From: an uncultured Lachnospiraceae bacterium
GTDB lineage: Bacteria; Bacillota; Clostridia; Lachnospirales; Lachnospiraceae
NCBI GenBank assembly: GCA_934418125.1
Contig: CAKRWT010000002.1
Coordinates: forward strand, 62,001-126,000
Length of the DNA: 64,000 nt
Direction of reading: 5' to 3'
In this document: one piece after another, positions 36,730 to 44,715 of the stretch
Layout: each line of letters starts with the position of its first letter
How positions within the stretch are numbered: position 1 is the stretch's first letter
Notes under the pieces: model-generated
What the model was told of the DNA's origin: nothing
The model's database searches: none
What the model saw: only the letters and a program-made list of their open reading frames with translations
Made by a program: the position numbers and the translations under genes

Positions 36730-37635
36730 ATGAGTGTAGTAGAAATCGTACTGATTTTCGTTGGCGCAGTGATATTCCTGTTAGGATATTTTCTGCCTCC
36801 CAGAAAGAAAGATATGGATGAGGAAGTGCAGTTAATCAGTGAAGATGAGGTCAGAAAGCTGATTGATAAGGAAACAGAAGGAGTACAGACCAGATTATCG
36901 GATATTGTAGACGAGACAATACAATGTGCTGTAGATAAGACAGAACGTGCCATGGAAAAAGTAAGTAATGAAAAAATCATGGCAGTAAATGAATATTCTG
37001 ACACAGTATTAGAAGAAATCAATAAGAATCATAAGGAAGTAGTATTTCTCTATGATATGCTTAATGATAAGCATGATACCCTGGTAAACACTGTAAATGA
37101 GGCAGCTAAAAATGCAGAAGAGATAAAACAGACGGTTAAGGATGCAGAGGTTACCGCCCAGGAAACAACCCATAAGTTAGAGGCAGTCAGAGAAGCAGCA
37201 GAGAGTGCTGTCAGAGAAAGCAAAGATATTCTGGAACAGGTAACAGAGACTGCAAAAGCCACCCGGGAAACAGCGGCGAAAACAGATGTGACAGCCAGAA
37301 AGGAACCGGAATCCGAAAAAGTACAGGCAGAAAAGGCAGCAGAAGAAGTACCTAAGAAGACCAGAGCAAGAAAGAGTACCAAAAAAGAAACGAAGACAGA
37401 ACAAATTAGTGAGATTCCGGAACAGCCGGTAACAGCTGTGGAAGAAACGCCAAAGGCAGAAGAAAACGGCAGTGTGGAAATTCGTTTTGCAGAAGGAAAA
37501 GAACAGAACCGCAATAGCAACGAGCGGATTCTGGAGCTGCACAAAGCAGGTAAGTCCAATATGGCAATCGCTAAAGAATTGGGACTTGGTATAGGCGAAG
37601 TGAAGCTGGTAATCGATTTGTTTAAAGGAATGTAA
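36730..37635 (+). CDS. SwrB-like/DUF6115-type membrane-anchored coiled-coil protein
   Basis: One N-terminal membrane helix (residues 4-22, VEIVLIFVGAVIFLLGYF), a long coiled coil (about 30-200), a Lys/Glu/Thr-rich linker and a C-terminal helix-turn-helix-like segment (ILELHKAGKSNMAIAKELGL). Topology, C-terminal motif and position after the sigma factor and before rpsB match SwrB of B. subtilis, which promotes flagellar export maturation. It is longer (301 against about 167). Homology is inferred from pattern and position. Confidence 0.7.
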   Translation: MSVVEIVLIFVGAVIFLLGYFLPPRKKDMDEEVQLISEDEVRKLIDKETEGVQTRLSDIVDETIQCAVDKTERAMEKVSNEKIMAVNEYSDTVLEEINKNHKEVVFLYDMLNDKHDTLVNTVNEAAKNAEEIKQTVKDAEVTAQETTHKLEAVREAAESAVRESKDILEQVTETAKATRETAAKTDVTARKEPESEKVQAEKAAEEVPKKTRARKSTKKETKTEQISEIPEQPVTAVEETPKAEENGSVEIRFAEGKEQNRNSNERILELHKAGKSNMAIAKELGLGIGEVKLVIDLFKGM

Positions 37636-37636
37636 G

Positions 37637-38335
37637 ATGGAGCGGAAATATTATTTACGAGGTCTTGGACTTGGCATCGTGGTAACAGCAGTTATTATGG
37701 GAATGGCGTTATCCGGGCAGAAGAACATGACAGACGAGGAAGTAATTGCCCGGGCAAAAACCCTTGGCATGGTAGAAAATACAGAGAATATGCTCTTGTC
37801 CGATGCTGCAGCGCAGGAAGATGACGAAGCACAGGAAGCGGAAGAAACAGAGCAGGTGGCAGACCCGGCAGAGCAGGAGCCACAGGAAGCAGTTACAGAG
37901 GAAGCTGTCATGGAAGAAAATTCCCAGGCGGATGTATCGGAAGGGGACAACACAGAGGAAGAAGATTCTGAAGATACACAAGCAGTAACCAGTGCCCAGG
38001 AAAGCGACCCGGCAGAGCAGGATGCTGAAGAGGCGGCAGATGCAAAGCAGCCGGAAACAGATGCTTCGGAAACCCAGACAGAGCAGGCTGCAGCCGAAAC
38101 CGAAAGTACAGATAACCAGCAGGAAGTTACCATTACCATTGTAAGCGGTGACAGTTCCTACAGTGTGGCAAAGAAACTTGCCGATGCAGGAATCGTTCTG
38201 ACAGCGGAGTCTTATGATGCGTATCTGTGTGCCAACGGCTATGACAAGAAGTTGAGAACCGGAACCTTTGCTATTCCGAAAACTGCCAGTGACGAGCAGA
38301 TTGCAAGGATTGTAACCGGCATGGAAAATCCGTAA
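37637..38335 (+). CDS. Membrane-anchored protein with C-terminal MltG/YceG-like domain
   Basis: Residues 1-27 form a signal anchor (GLGIVVTAVIMGMALSG). Residues 55-160 are a very acidic, Ala/Glu/Gln-rich spacer. The last 70 residues (ITIVSGDSSYSVAKKLADAG onward) resemble the N-terminal substrate-recognition part of the endolytic transglycosylase MltG, without its catalytic region. It begins one base after the previous stop and is the last gene before the operon terminator. A cell-wall or flagellar-wall interface role is only a guess. Confidence 0.65.
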   Translation: MERKYYLRGLGLGIVVTAVIMGMALSGQKNMTDEEVIARAKTLGMVENTENMLLSDAAAQEDDEAQEAEETEQVADPAEQEPQEAVTEEAVMEENSQADVSEGDNTEEEDSEDTQAVTSAQESDPAEQDAEEAADAKQPETDASETQTEQAAAETESTDNQQEVTITIVSGDSSYSVAKKLADAGIVLTAESYDAYLCANGYDKKLRTGTFAIPKTASDEQIARIVTGMENP

Positions 38336-38354
38336 AAGAAAACAGAAAAATGCG

Positions 38355-38383
38355 AAAATCCCCCTTGTCAAGGGGGATTTTTT
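38355..38383 (+). terminator. Terminator of the fla/che operon
   Basis: AAAATCCCCCTT (38355-38366) and AAGGGGGATTTT (38370-38381) pair as a 12-bp stem with a 3-base loop, directly followed by more T residues. A textbook intrinsic terminator. Confidence 0.95.
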
Positions 38384-38393
38384 ATGCTATCTT
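38365..38393 (+). promoter_or_regulatory. Candidate rpsB promoter embedded in the terminator
   Basis: TTGTCA (38365-38370) in the loop/arm of the terminator, a 17-base spacer and TATCTT (38388-38393) give a plausible sigma-A promoter, with the start expected near 38400. The -10 is imperfect, so this is tentative. Confidence 0.4.
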
Positions 38394-38399
38394 ATAGAA

Positions 38400-38493
38400 G
38401 TGTGCGTGGGCACACAAGAATAAGTAATCACATATACCCAGCTGCTGCCGGTGCTCCGTGACGCTGGAGTGGCAGAATGGCGTAAGGTATATG
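38400..38493 (+). promoter_or_regulatory. Structured leader RNA of rpsB-tsf
   Basis: Three nested or adjacent elements are visible. A 5' hairpin pairs GTGTGC (38400) with GCACAC (38410-38415). A long-range helix pairs CATATACC (38431-38438) with GGTATATG (38486-38493). Within it, CTGCC/GGCAG (38445/38471) and CTCC/GGAG (38454/38466) form a bulged stem. This fits an autoregulatory leader for ribosomal protein S2, but I have not matched it to a named family. Confidence 0.5.
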
Positions 38494-38523
38494 GTAGACA
38501 AACAACCAAATGGAGGTAGAAAA

Positions 38524-39261
38524 ATGAGCGTTATTTCAATGAAACAGTTATTAGAAGCAGGTGTTCACTTCGGACATCAGACAAGAAGATGGAATCCTAA
38601 AATGGCTCCTTACATCTTCACAGAGAGAAATGGTATCCACATCATCGACTTACAGAAATCCGTAGGTAAAGTAGATGAAGCTTACAAGGCAGTATTTGAC
38701 GTAGCTTCCCAAGGTGGTACAATTCTTTTCGTTGGTACTAAGAAACAGGCTCAGGACGCTGTTAAGACAGAGGCAGAGCGTTGCGGAATGTACTATGTAA
38801 ATGAAAGATGGTTAGGCGGTATGCTGACGAACTTCAAGACAATCCAGTCCAGAATCGCAAGACTGAAAGCAATTGAGACAATGTCTGAAGATGGAACTTT
38901 TGACGTACTTCCTAAGAAAGAAGTTATCCAGATTAAGAAAGAATGGGAAAAACTGGAGAAGAACTTAGGCGGAATCAAAGATATGACAAGAATTCCTGAC
39001 TGTATCTTCGTTGTTGACCCTAAGAAGGAAAGAATCTGTGTTCAGGAAGCTCACACACTTGGAATTACACTGATTGGTATCGGTGATACAAACTGTGACC
39101 CTGAAGAACTTGACTATATCATTCCTGGTAATGACGATGCAATCAGAGCCGTTAAACTGATTGTTGCTAAGATGGCAGACGCTGTTATCGAGGCTAATCA
39201 GGGTGCTGAGAACTATGTAGAAGAAGCAGAAGCAGAAGAGAGCGAAGACGCTGAAGCATAA
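38524..39261 (+). CDS. rpsB: 30S ribosomal protein S2
   Basis: Small-subunit ribosomal protein. The start is ATG 38524 after TGGAGG ([20 protein letters not shown]). An in-frame GTG at 38458 lies within the structured leader and is rejected. It has 245 residues with an acidic C-terminal tail ([13 protein letters not shown]). The even use of a few codons suggests high expression. Co-transcribed with tsf. Confidence 0.98.
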   Translation: MSVISMKQLLEAGVHFGHQTRRWNPKMAPYIFTERNGIHIIDLQKSVGKVDEAYKAVFDVASQGGTILFVGTKKQAQDAVKTEAERCGMYYVNERWLGGMLTNFKTIQSRIARLKAIETMSEDGTFDVLPKKEVIQIKKEWEKLEKNLGGIKDMTRIPDCIFVVDPKKERICVQEAHTLGITLIGIGDTNCDPEELDYIIPGNDDAIRAVKLIVAKMADAVIEANQGAENYVEEAEAEESEDAEA

Positions 39262-39302
39262 GAAAGATAACGAATAGAATTCTATATCAGGAGGAAAAAC
39301 AG

Positions 39303-40382
39303 ATGGCTATCACAGCAGCAATGGTAAAAGAATTAAGAGAAATGACCGGTGCAGGCATGATGGATTGCAAGAAGGCTCTGAACGAGACTGACGGCGACAT
39401 GGATGCAGCAGTTGAAGTATTAAGAAAAAGCGGTGCAGCTAAGGCAGAAAAGAAAGCCAGCCGTATTGCAGCAGAAGGTATCACACGTGTTGCTGCAGGT
39501 GCAGGTGTAGCTGCAGTTGTAGAAGTTAACTCCGAGACAGACTTCGTTGCTAAGAACGAAGTATTCCAGGAGTTCGTACAGTCCGTAGCTGACAAGGCTC
39601 TTGCTTCCTCATTAAAGGGTGGAAAAGATGGCGAAGACATCGAAGCACTTCTTGATGAGACAGGTCTGAAAGAAGAATTAGTTGAGAAGACAGCTACAAT
39701 CGGAGAAAAATTATCCATTCGTAGATTTGAGAAGGTGGAAGGAGATGTAGTTGCTTCTTATCTTCACGGTGGCGGAAGAATCGGTGTATTAGTTGCTGGC
39801 AGCGGCGCATCTGATGATGCAGCTAAGGAAGCTCTTACAAACGTAGCTATGCAGATTGCAGCTATGAATCCTCAGTACATCAGCAGAGCAGATATGGCAG
39901 ATGAAGAAGTTGCCAAACTTCGTGAAATCACTGTTGACAGTGCATTAAATGACCCGGCATCTCTTCCAAAACCAATTCTTAACAAGTTAATTGAAAAGGC
40001 AAAAGATGGCGTATGGTCTGCAGAAGACGTAGCTATCTACGAAGAGAAGAAGTCTAATATGCAGTATTTATTCAACTTCCTTTCCAAAGAAGCTGCTGCT
40101 CAGTTAGCAGAGCTTGCTATGGCTGATAAGGAAGCTATCGCTGCAGATAAGATTTTCAATGGTCTTGTTGAAGGTCGTGTTTCCAAACATCTTAAAGATA
40201 TCTGTCTTATGGATCAGGTATACGTTAAAGCAGAAGACGGCAAACAGACCGTTGCTAAGTATCTTCAGTCTGTAAATGAATCTCTTACAATCGCTAAGTT
40301 TGTTCGTTTCGAAGTTGGTGAAGGTATGGAGAAGAAGAATGAAGACTTCGCAGCTGAAGTTGCAAAACAGATGAATGCATAA
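39303..40382 (+). CDS. tsf: Elongation factor Ts
   Basis: Nucleotide exchange factor for EF-Tu. The N-terminal UBA-like signature LREMTGAGMMDCKKAL and the core (VEVNSETDFVAKN) are conserved. At 359 residues it is longer than E. coli EF-Ts (283). The extra length lies mainly between residues about 205 and 285 (for example AKDGVWSAEDVAIYEEKKSN), in the coiled-coil/subdomain region. GGAGG upstream; pairs with rpsB as in most bacteria. Confidence 0.97.
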   Translation: MAITAAMVKELREMTGAGMMDCKKALNETDGDMDAAVEVLRKSGAAKAEKKASRIAAEGITRVAAGAGVAAVVEVNSETDFVAKNEVFQEFVQSVADKALASSLKGGKDGEDIEALLDETGLKEELVEKTATIGEKLSIRRFEKVEGDVVASYLHGGGRIGVLVAGSGASDDAAKEALTNVAMQIAAMNPQYISRADMADEEVAKLREITVDSALNDPASLPKPILNKLIEKAKDGVWSAEDVAIYEEKKSNMQYLFNFLSKEAAAQLAELAMADKEAIAADKIFNGLVEGRVSKHLKDICLMDQVYVKAEDGKQTVAKYLQSVNESLTIAKFVRFEVGEGMEKKNEDFAAEVAKQMNA

Positions 40383-40497
40383 GCTGGTATTGCTTTAGAT
40401 TTTTGAAATGATGAATAACCCTTACGAATGGTGCGATACTGTTCGTAAATAGTCGCAGAGTATATATGGATGACAATCGATTGTGACGGAACTAATC

Positions 40498-40540
40498 AGA
40501 GACGGGATACGCAAAGCGTATCCCGTCTCTGTATTTTTTC
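40498..40540 (+). terminator. Terminator after rpsB-tsf
   Basis: AGAGACGGGATACGC (40498-40512) and GCGTATCCCGTCTCT (40516-40530) form a perfect 15-bp stem with an AAA loop, followed by GTATTTTTTC. A very strong intrinsic terminator ending the ribosomal operon before the deacetylase gene. Confidence 0.95.
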
Positions 40541-40651
40541 AACCTATTACTATGGGATTTTCCATTAATGGAATTCATCTCTCTTGATATCATCATAGAA
40601 AGAAGAAACTGTGATTTTTCTGTCACTTCCCCAAAGCCGTTAAAAAGTTCT

Positions 40652-40679
40652 TTGCGGAAGCTTTCAGATGTGATATAGT
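40652..40679 (+). promoter_or_regulatory. Candidate promoter of the deacetylase-bactofilin unit
   Basis: TTGCGG (40652-40657), a 16-base spacer and TATAGT (40674-40679) lie just upstream of the deacetylase gene. Consensus match only. Confidence 0.45.
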
Positions 40680-40710
40680 ATAAGAGAATATGGATAAGGA
40701 GCCGATGAAA

Positions 40711-41688
40711 ATGGCTAGTCAAGAGAAAGATGAAGCAGAAAAACTGGCGCGCAGGAAACGGGTCAGGCTGCTTAAGAAGCTGATTGTCATCGTTCCACTT
40801 GCGGTAATTCTGATTTTGCTTGTGCTTTGTATTTTTCTTGGAATCAGATTACATATTGTAAAAAAGGAATTGCAGTCACTGCAGAGCATAATAGAAAAAA
40901 CAGCTGTTATGCAAGAAACAGACAGTGATGTTGGGATAGAAGAAACAGAACAGGAGCCGGCACCGGACAACCGGGCAGATACGGAGGAAACAGTACCGGA
41001 TCATTGGAAGAAGCCTGCTGTGTCAGAAACAGAGCCGGAGGAGAATGTCAGGAAGGTATACCTGACTTTTGATGACGGACCCAGCAGTAATACGGACAGG
41101 ATACTGGATATTCTGGCATCTTATGATGTGAAGGCAACCTTTTTTGTAGTAGGAAAAGAGAACGAAGAATACCAGTCGTTATATAATCGGATTGTAGAGG
41201 AAGGGCATACGTTGGCGATGCATTCCTACAGTCATAAGTACAATGAAATATACCAGTCTGTGGAAACCTATGCAGCAGATTTAAAGAAGCTGCAGCGTTT
41301 TCTGCATGAAACTACCGGGGTGTGGAGTCATTATTGCCGTTTCCCGGGAGGAAGCAGTAATACGGTTAGTGAAGTGGATATGCATGATTTGATTTCCTAT
41401 CTGCAGGAAGAGGGGATTACCTATTTTGACTGGAATGTTTCTTCGGGGGATGCGGCCAACAGCTATATCAGCCCGGAGGATATCGTACAGAACTGTACCG
41501 GTAAGCTCGAAAATTACCATGAGGCGATTATCCTGATGCATGATGCATCAAATAAGAATTCTACAGTGGAGGCACTGCCTGCGCTGATAGAAACGATACA
41601 GGCAATGGAAAATACAAGAATCCTTCCGATAACAGATGATACGGAACCGATTCAGCATATAAGTAATGACGAAAGAATGGAGGACTAG
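40711..41688 (+). CDS. Membrane-anchored NodB-type polysaccharide deacetylase
   Basis: Probable cell-wall N-acetyl deacetylase. Start ATG 40711 lies 9 bases after AAGGAG (40696-40701); in-frame ATGs at 40690 and 40705 are too early. A basic N-terminus, one membrane helix (about residues 20-45, LIVIVPLAVILILLVLCIFL) and a Glu-rich linker precede the NodB domain from about residue 110. YLTFDDGPSS (catalytic and metal Asp), the HSYSH zinc-binding pair, CRFPGGSSN and LMHDAS are intact, so it should be active. 325 residues. The next gene starts four bases after its stop. Confidence 0.92.
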   Translation: MASQEKDEAEKLARRKRVRLLKKLIVIVPLAVILILLVLCIFLGIRLHIVKKELQSLQSIIEKTAVMQETDSDVGIEETEQEPAPDNRADTEETVPDHWKKPAVSETEPEENVRKVYLTFDDGPSSNTDRILDILASYDVKATFFVVGKENEEYQSLYNRIVEEGHTLAMHSYSHKYNEIYQSVETYAADLKKLQRFLHETTGVWSHYCRFPGGSSNTVSEVDMHDLISYLQEEGITYFDWNVSSGDAANSYISPEDIVQNCTGKLENYHEAIILMHDASNKNSTVEALPALIETIQAMENTRILPITDDTEPIQHISNDERMED

Positions 41689-41691
41689 AGA

Positions 41692-42588
41692 ATGGGTTTT
41701 TTCTCAGATTTAAAAGAAGATTTGTCCCAGGCAGTGAATGAACTGATGCCGGAGGAGCAGTTGGATGCCGCAATGGCACAGAACGAAAGCGTGAAAAAGG
41801 AAGAAACAGAAAATAAGGACGAGAAGATGACATCGGCCGCAGATGTGGATTTAAGCAGCATGCTTGATAAATTAGACGATATGGAGCTGCCGGATGATAC
41901 GTTGCCGGAAGAAACGATTACGGATATGCTCCCGGAAACCGAACCGGTTCCTGCGGTGGAAGAGACAGGAAAAACAGAAGCAGAGGAACAGCCTGAGAGT
42001 CAGGAGAGTATTCTGGAAGATGTATATAAGAATGCGGTAGAGAAGGAAACAGAGAAGAACAGTACAGCGTATCATTATGACAAAGGGGAAGAGAAAAAGA
42101 TGGATGTACAGAAGAGAGAAGTTGCAGACGAGACAGCGATTGTTACAGCAGGCATGTCAATTACAGGCGATATTGTATCCGAAGGTTCCCTGGAACTGAT
42201 TGGTGCAGTAAATGGTAACATTGATGTTCTGGGCAAACTGAATGTAACAGGTTCCATTCAGGGTAATTCCAAGGCAGCAGAGATTTATGCAGAAGGTGCG
42301 AAGATTAATGGTGAAGTAAATAGTCTTGGCAGCGTGAAGATAGGACAGAGTTCTGTTATTATCGGTAATATTTCTGCCAACAGTGCGGTCATTGCCGGTG
42401 CGGTAAAAGGTGATATTGATGTGCAGGGTCCGGTTATTCTGGATGCTTCCGCCATTGTTATGGGTAATATCAAGTCCAAATCTGTTCAGATTAACAACGG
42501 AGCCGTTATCGAAGGTATGTGTTCCCAGTGCTATGCTGATGTGAACCCAACCTCCTTCTTTGAAGAATTTAAGAAAAAAACCAAATAA
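41692..42588 (+). CDS. Bactofilin family cytoskeletal protein
   Basis: Residues 1-140 are an acidic disordered extension. Residues about 145-275 form the bactofilin right-handed beta-helix, with repeated rungs such as SITGDIVSEGSLELIGAVNG and AVIAGAVKGDIDVQGPVILD. Bactofilins polymerise without nucleotide and position cell-wall enzymes. Pairing with a deacetylase four bases upstream supports that. 298 residues with a GGAGG site inside the previous gene's end. A terminal Cys-containing motif (GMCSQCYAD) is unusual. Confidence 0.88.
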   Translation: MGFFSDLKEDLSQAVNELMPEEQLDAAMAQNESVKKEETENKDEKMTSAADVDLSSMLDKLDDMELPDDTLPEETITDMLPETEPVPAVEETGKTEAEEQPESQESILEDVYKNAVEKETEKNSTAYHYDKGEEKKMDVQKREVADETAIVTAGMSITGDIVSEGSLELIGAVNGNIDVLGKLNVTGSIQGNSKAAEIYAEGAKINGEVNSLGSVKIGQSSVIIGNISANSAVIAGAVKGDIDVQGPVILDASAIVMGNIKSKSVQINNGAVIEGMCSQCYADVNPTSFFEEFKKKTK

Positions 42589-42603
42589 TAGGAGAGCACA
42601 AAG

Positions 42604-43299
42604 ATGCAGAGAATACTGTTAAAACTAAGCGGTGAAGCATTAGCCGGAGAGAAGAAAACCGGATTTGATGAAGAAACGGTAAGAAAGGTAGCATTACAGG
42701 TAAAACAGCTTGTGGATGATGGTATCCAGGTAGGTATTGTTATCGGTGGCGGTAACTTCTGGCGTGGACGCTCCAGTGAGAATATTGACCGTACCAAGGC
42801 AGACCAGATTGGTATGCTGGCAACCATTATGAACTGTATCTATGTATCAGAGATTTTCCGTTCTGTAGGAATGATGACTAATATACTGACGCCTTTTGAA
42901 TGTGGTTCCTTCACGAAGCTTTTCTCGAAGGACAGAGCCAATAAATATTTTGCAAAGAACATGGTTGTTTTCTTTGCGGGAGGTACAGGACATCCTTATT
43001 TCTCTACAGATACCGGTGTGGTGCTTCGTGCCATTGAGGTCGAGGCAGATGTCATTCTGTTAGCTAAGGCAGTTGATGGGGTCTATGATGATGACCCGAG
43101 AATGAATCCGGCGGCTAAGAAGTATGAAGAAGTCAGCATCAATGAGGTTATTGAGAAAAATCTGCAGGTGGTGGATATGACAGCTTCGATTCTGGCAAGG
43201 GACAATAAGATGCCAATGTGGGTTTTCGGCTTAAACGAAGAAAACAGCATTGTCAATACGGTAAAAGGTAATTTTAACGGTACAAAAGTAACCGTATAG
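42604..43299 (+). CDS. pyrH: Uridylate kinase (UMP kinase)
   Basis: Phosphorylates UMP to UDP for pyrimidine nucleotide and peptidoglycan precursor supply. It is an amino-acid-kinase fold of 231 residues with LLKLSGEALAGEKK, VIGGGNFWRG and VDGVYDDDPRMNP. TAGGAG lies upstream. First gene of the conserved pyrH-frr-uppS-cdsA-dxr-rseP series. Confidence 0.98.
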   Translation: MQRILLKLSGEALAGEKKTGFDEETVRKVALQVKQLVDDGIQVGIVIGGGNFWRGRSSENIDRTKADQIGMLATIMNCIYVSEIFRSVGMMTNILTPFECGSFTKLFSKDRANKYFAKNMVVFFAGGTGHPYFSTDTGVVLRAIEVEADVILLAKAVDGVYDDDPRMNPAAKKYEEVSINEVIEKNLQVVDMTASILARDNKMPMWVFGLNEENSIVNTVKGNFNGTKVTV

Positions 43300-43334
43300 A
43301 AGGATAGAAATGTAGATAATTGGAGGATAATAAC

Positions 43335-43886
43335 ATGGATGCAAGATTAAAACCATACGAAGAGAAGATGCAGAAGGCATACGATTTCTTAGTGACAGAT
43401 TTTGGAGCAATCCGTGCAGGACGTGCGAATCCACATGTACTGGATAAAATTAAAGTAGATTATTATGGAACGCCTACACCGATTCAACAGGTAGGTAATA
43501 TTACAGTTCCGGAAGCAAGAATTATTCAGATTGCTCCTTGGGAGAAGAGCCTGATTAAGGAAATTGAGAAAGCAATTATGATGTCAGATGTAGGAATTAC
43601 CCCATCCAATGATGGAGCCATTATTCGTCTGGTTTTCCCTGAACTTACCGAGGAACGCAGAAAGGAACTGGTAAAGGACGTTAAGAAGCGTGGCGAGGAG
43701 AATAAAGTGGTAATCCGTAACGTAAGACGTGATGGGAATGACGCTTTTAAGAAACTGGCTAAAACAGAAGTCTCTGAGGATGAGATTAAGGAGTTGGAAG
43801 ACGGACTGCAGAAACTGACAGATAAGTTTGTCAAGGACATTGATAAACTGGTAGAAGAGAAATCAAAAGAGATTCTGACCGTATAG
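43335..43886 (+). CDS. frr: Ribosome recycling factor
   Basis: Splits post-termination ribosomes with EF-G. It is 183 residues, standard size, with DFGAIRAGRANPHVLDKIKV and the C-terminal KDIDKLVEEKSKEIL. ATG 43335 follows TTGGAGG; an upstream in-frame TTG at 43320 overlaps that ribosome site and is rejected. Confidence 0.98.
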   Translation: MDARLKPYEEKMQKAYDFLVTDFGAIRAGRANPHVLDKIKVDYYGTPTPIQQVGNITVPEARIIQIAPWEKSLIKEIEKAIMMSDVGITPSNDGAIIRLVFPELTEERRKELVKDVKKRGEENKVVIRNVRRDGNDAFKKLAKTEVSEDEIKELEDGLQKLTDKFVKDIDKLVEEKSKEILTV

Positions 43887-43982
43887 GATAGAAAAAGGCA
43901 GACAGCATGAGAGAGGGGCGCACAGGATGAGAGGTTCTGTTGTCCCCTTTTCCTTTATGGGATAGCAGAAATGAGGATTAAG

Positions 43983-44702
43983 ATGGAAGAAACAAAAAAA
44001 GTACCCCATCATGTTGCCATCATACTGGATGGAAACGGCAGATGGGCAAAGAGTAAAGGAATGCCCCGGAATTATGGACATATGCAGGGAGCAAAAACAG
44101 TAGAGGTAATCTGTGAAGAGGCTTATAAGATGGGAATACAGTATCTGACTGTGTATGCTTTTTCAACAGAGAACTGGAACAGACCCCAGGATGAAGTCGA
44201 TGCGCTGATGAAGCTGCTGCGCAATTATATGAAGACTTGCTTAAAGACGGCAGCCAAGAATAATATGTGTGTCCGTGTTATCGGTGAGAAAAGCCGGTTG
44301 GATGAGGATATCAGGAACCGTATAGCAGAGCTGGAAGAGGCGACAAAGAACAATACCGGATTGCATTTTCAGATTGCCATCAATTATGGTGGAAGGGATG
44401 AAATCGTCCGGGCGGTAAAAAAACTGGCACAACAGGTTTCCGATGGAACGTTACAGCCGGAAACTATTACGGAACAAACGATTAGTGACACTCTGGATAC
44501 CCATGGAATTCCGGAGCCTGATTTGTTAATCAGAACCTGTAATGAGCTGCGGATTTCTAATTTTCTGCTATGGCAGCTGGCTTACACGGAGTTTTATTTT
44601 ACGCCGGTGGCATGGCCTGATTTTACCAAAGAAGAATTGGAGAAGGCCGTAGAGGCATATAATAGAAGAGACAGAAGATATGGTCTTGTAAAGGACGAAT
44701 AG
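43983..44702 (+). CDS. uppS: Undecaprenyl diphosphate synthase
   Basis: cis-Prenyltransferase making the C55 lipid carrier for cell-wall synthesis. HVAIILDGNGRWAKSKG near the N-terminus carries the catalytic Asp; YAFSTENWNRP and the C-terminal DLLIRTCNELRISNFLLWQL are conserved. ATG 43983 is preferred over 43971, because the AGGA at 43973-43976 then has normal spacing; 239 residues. It is followed by cdsA. Confidence 0.97.
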   Translation: MEETKKVPHHVAIILDGNGRWAKSKGMPRNYGHMQGAKTVEVICEEAYKMGIQYLTVYAFSTENWNRPQDEVDALMKLLRNYMKTCLKTAAKNNMCVRVIGEKSRLDEDIRNRIAELEEATKNNTGLHFQIAINYGGRDEIVRAVKKLAQQVSDGTLQPETITEQTISDTLDTHGIPEPDLLIRTCNELRISNFLLWQLAYTEFYFTPVAWPDFTKEELEKAVEAYNRRDRRYGLVKDE

Positions 44703-44715
44703 GAAGGTGCAGAGA

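Larger units (their letters stand above)
40383..40710 (+). other. 328-base gene-free stretch after tsf
   Basis: It holds the tsf terminator (40498-40540), a small TTACGAA/TTCGTAA inverted repeat (40422-40448), a perfect 12-base palindrome ACAATCGATTGT (40473-40484) and a promoter candidate for the deacetylase gene (40652-40679). A 76-codon reverse frame here shows no recognisable protein and runs through the terminator. I see no gene. Confidence 0.7.

Noticed and set aside
40492..40722. 76-codon reverse-strand frame
   Set aside because: It reads through the tsf terminator and overlaps the deacetylase start. No recognisable protein.
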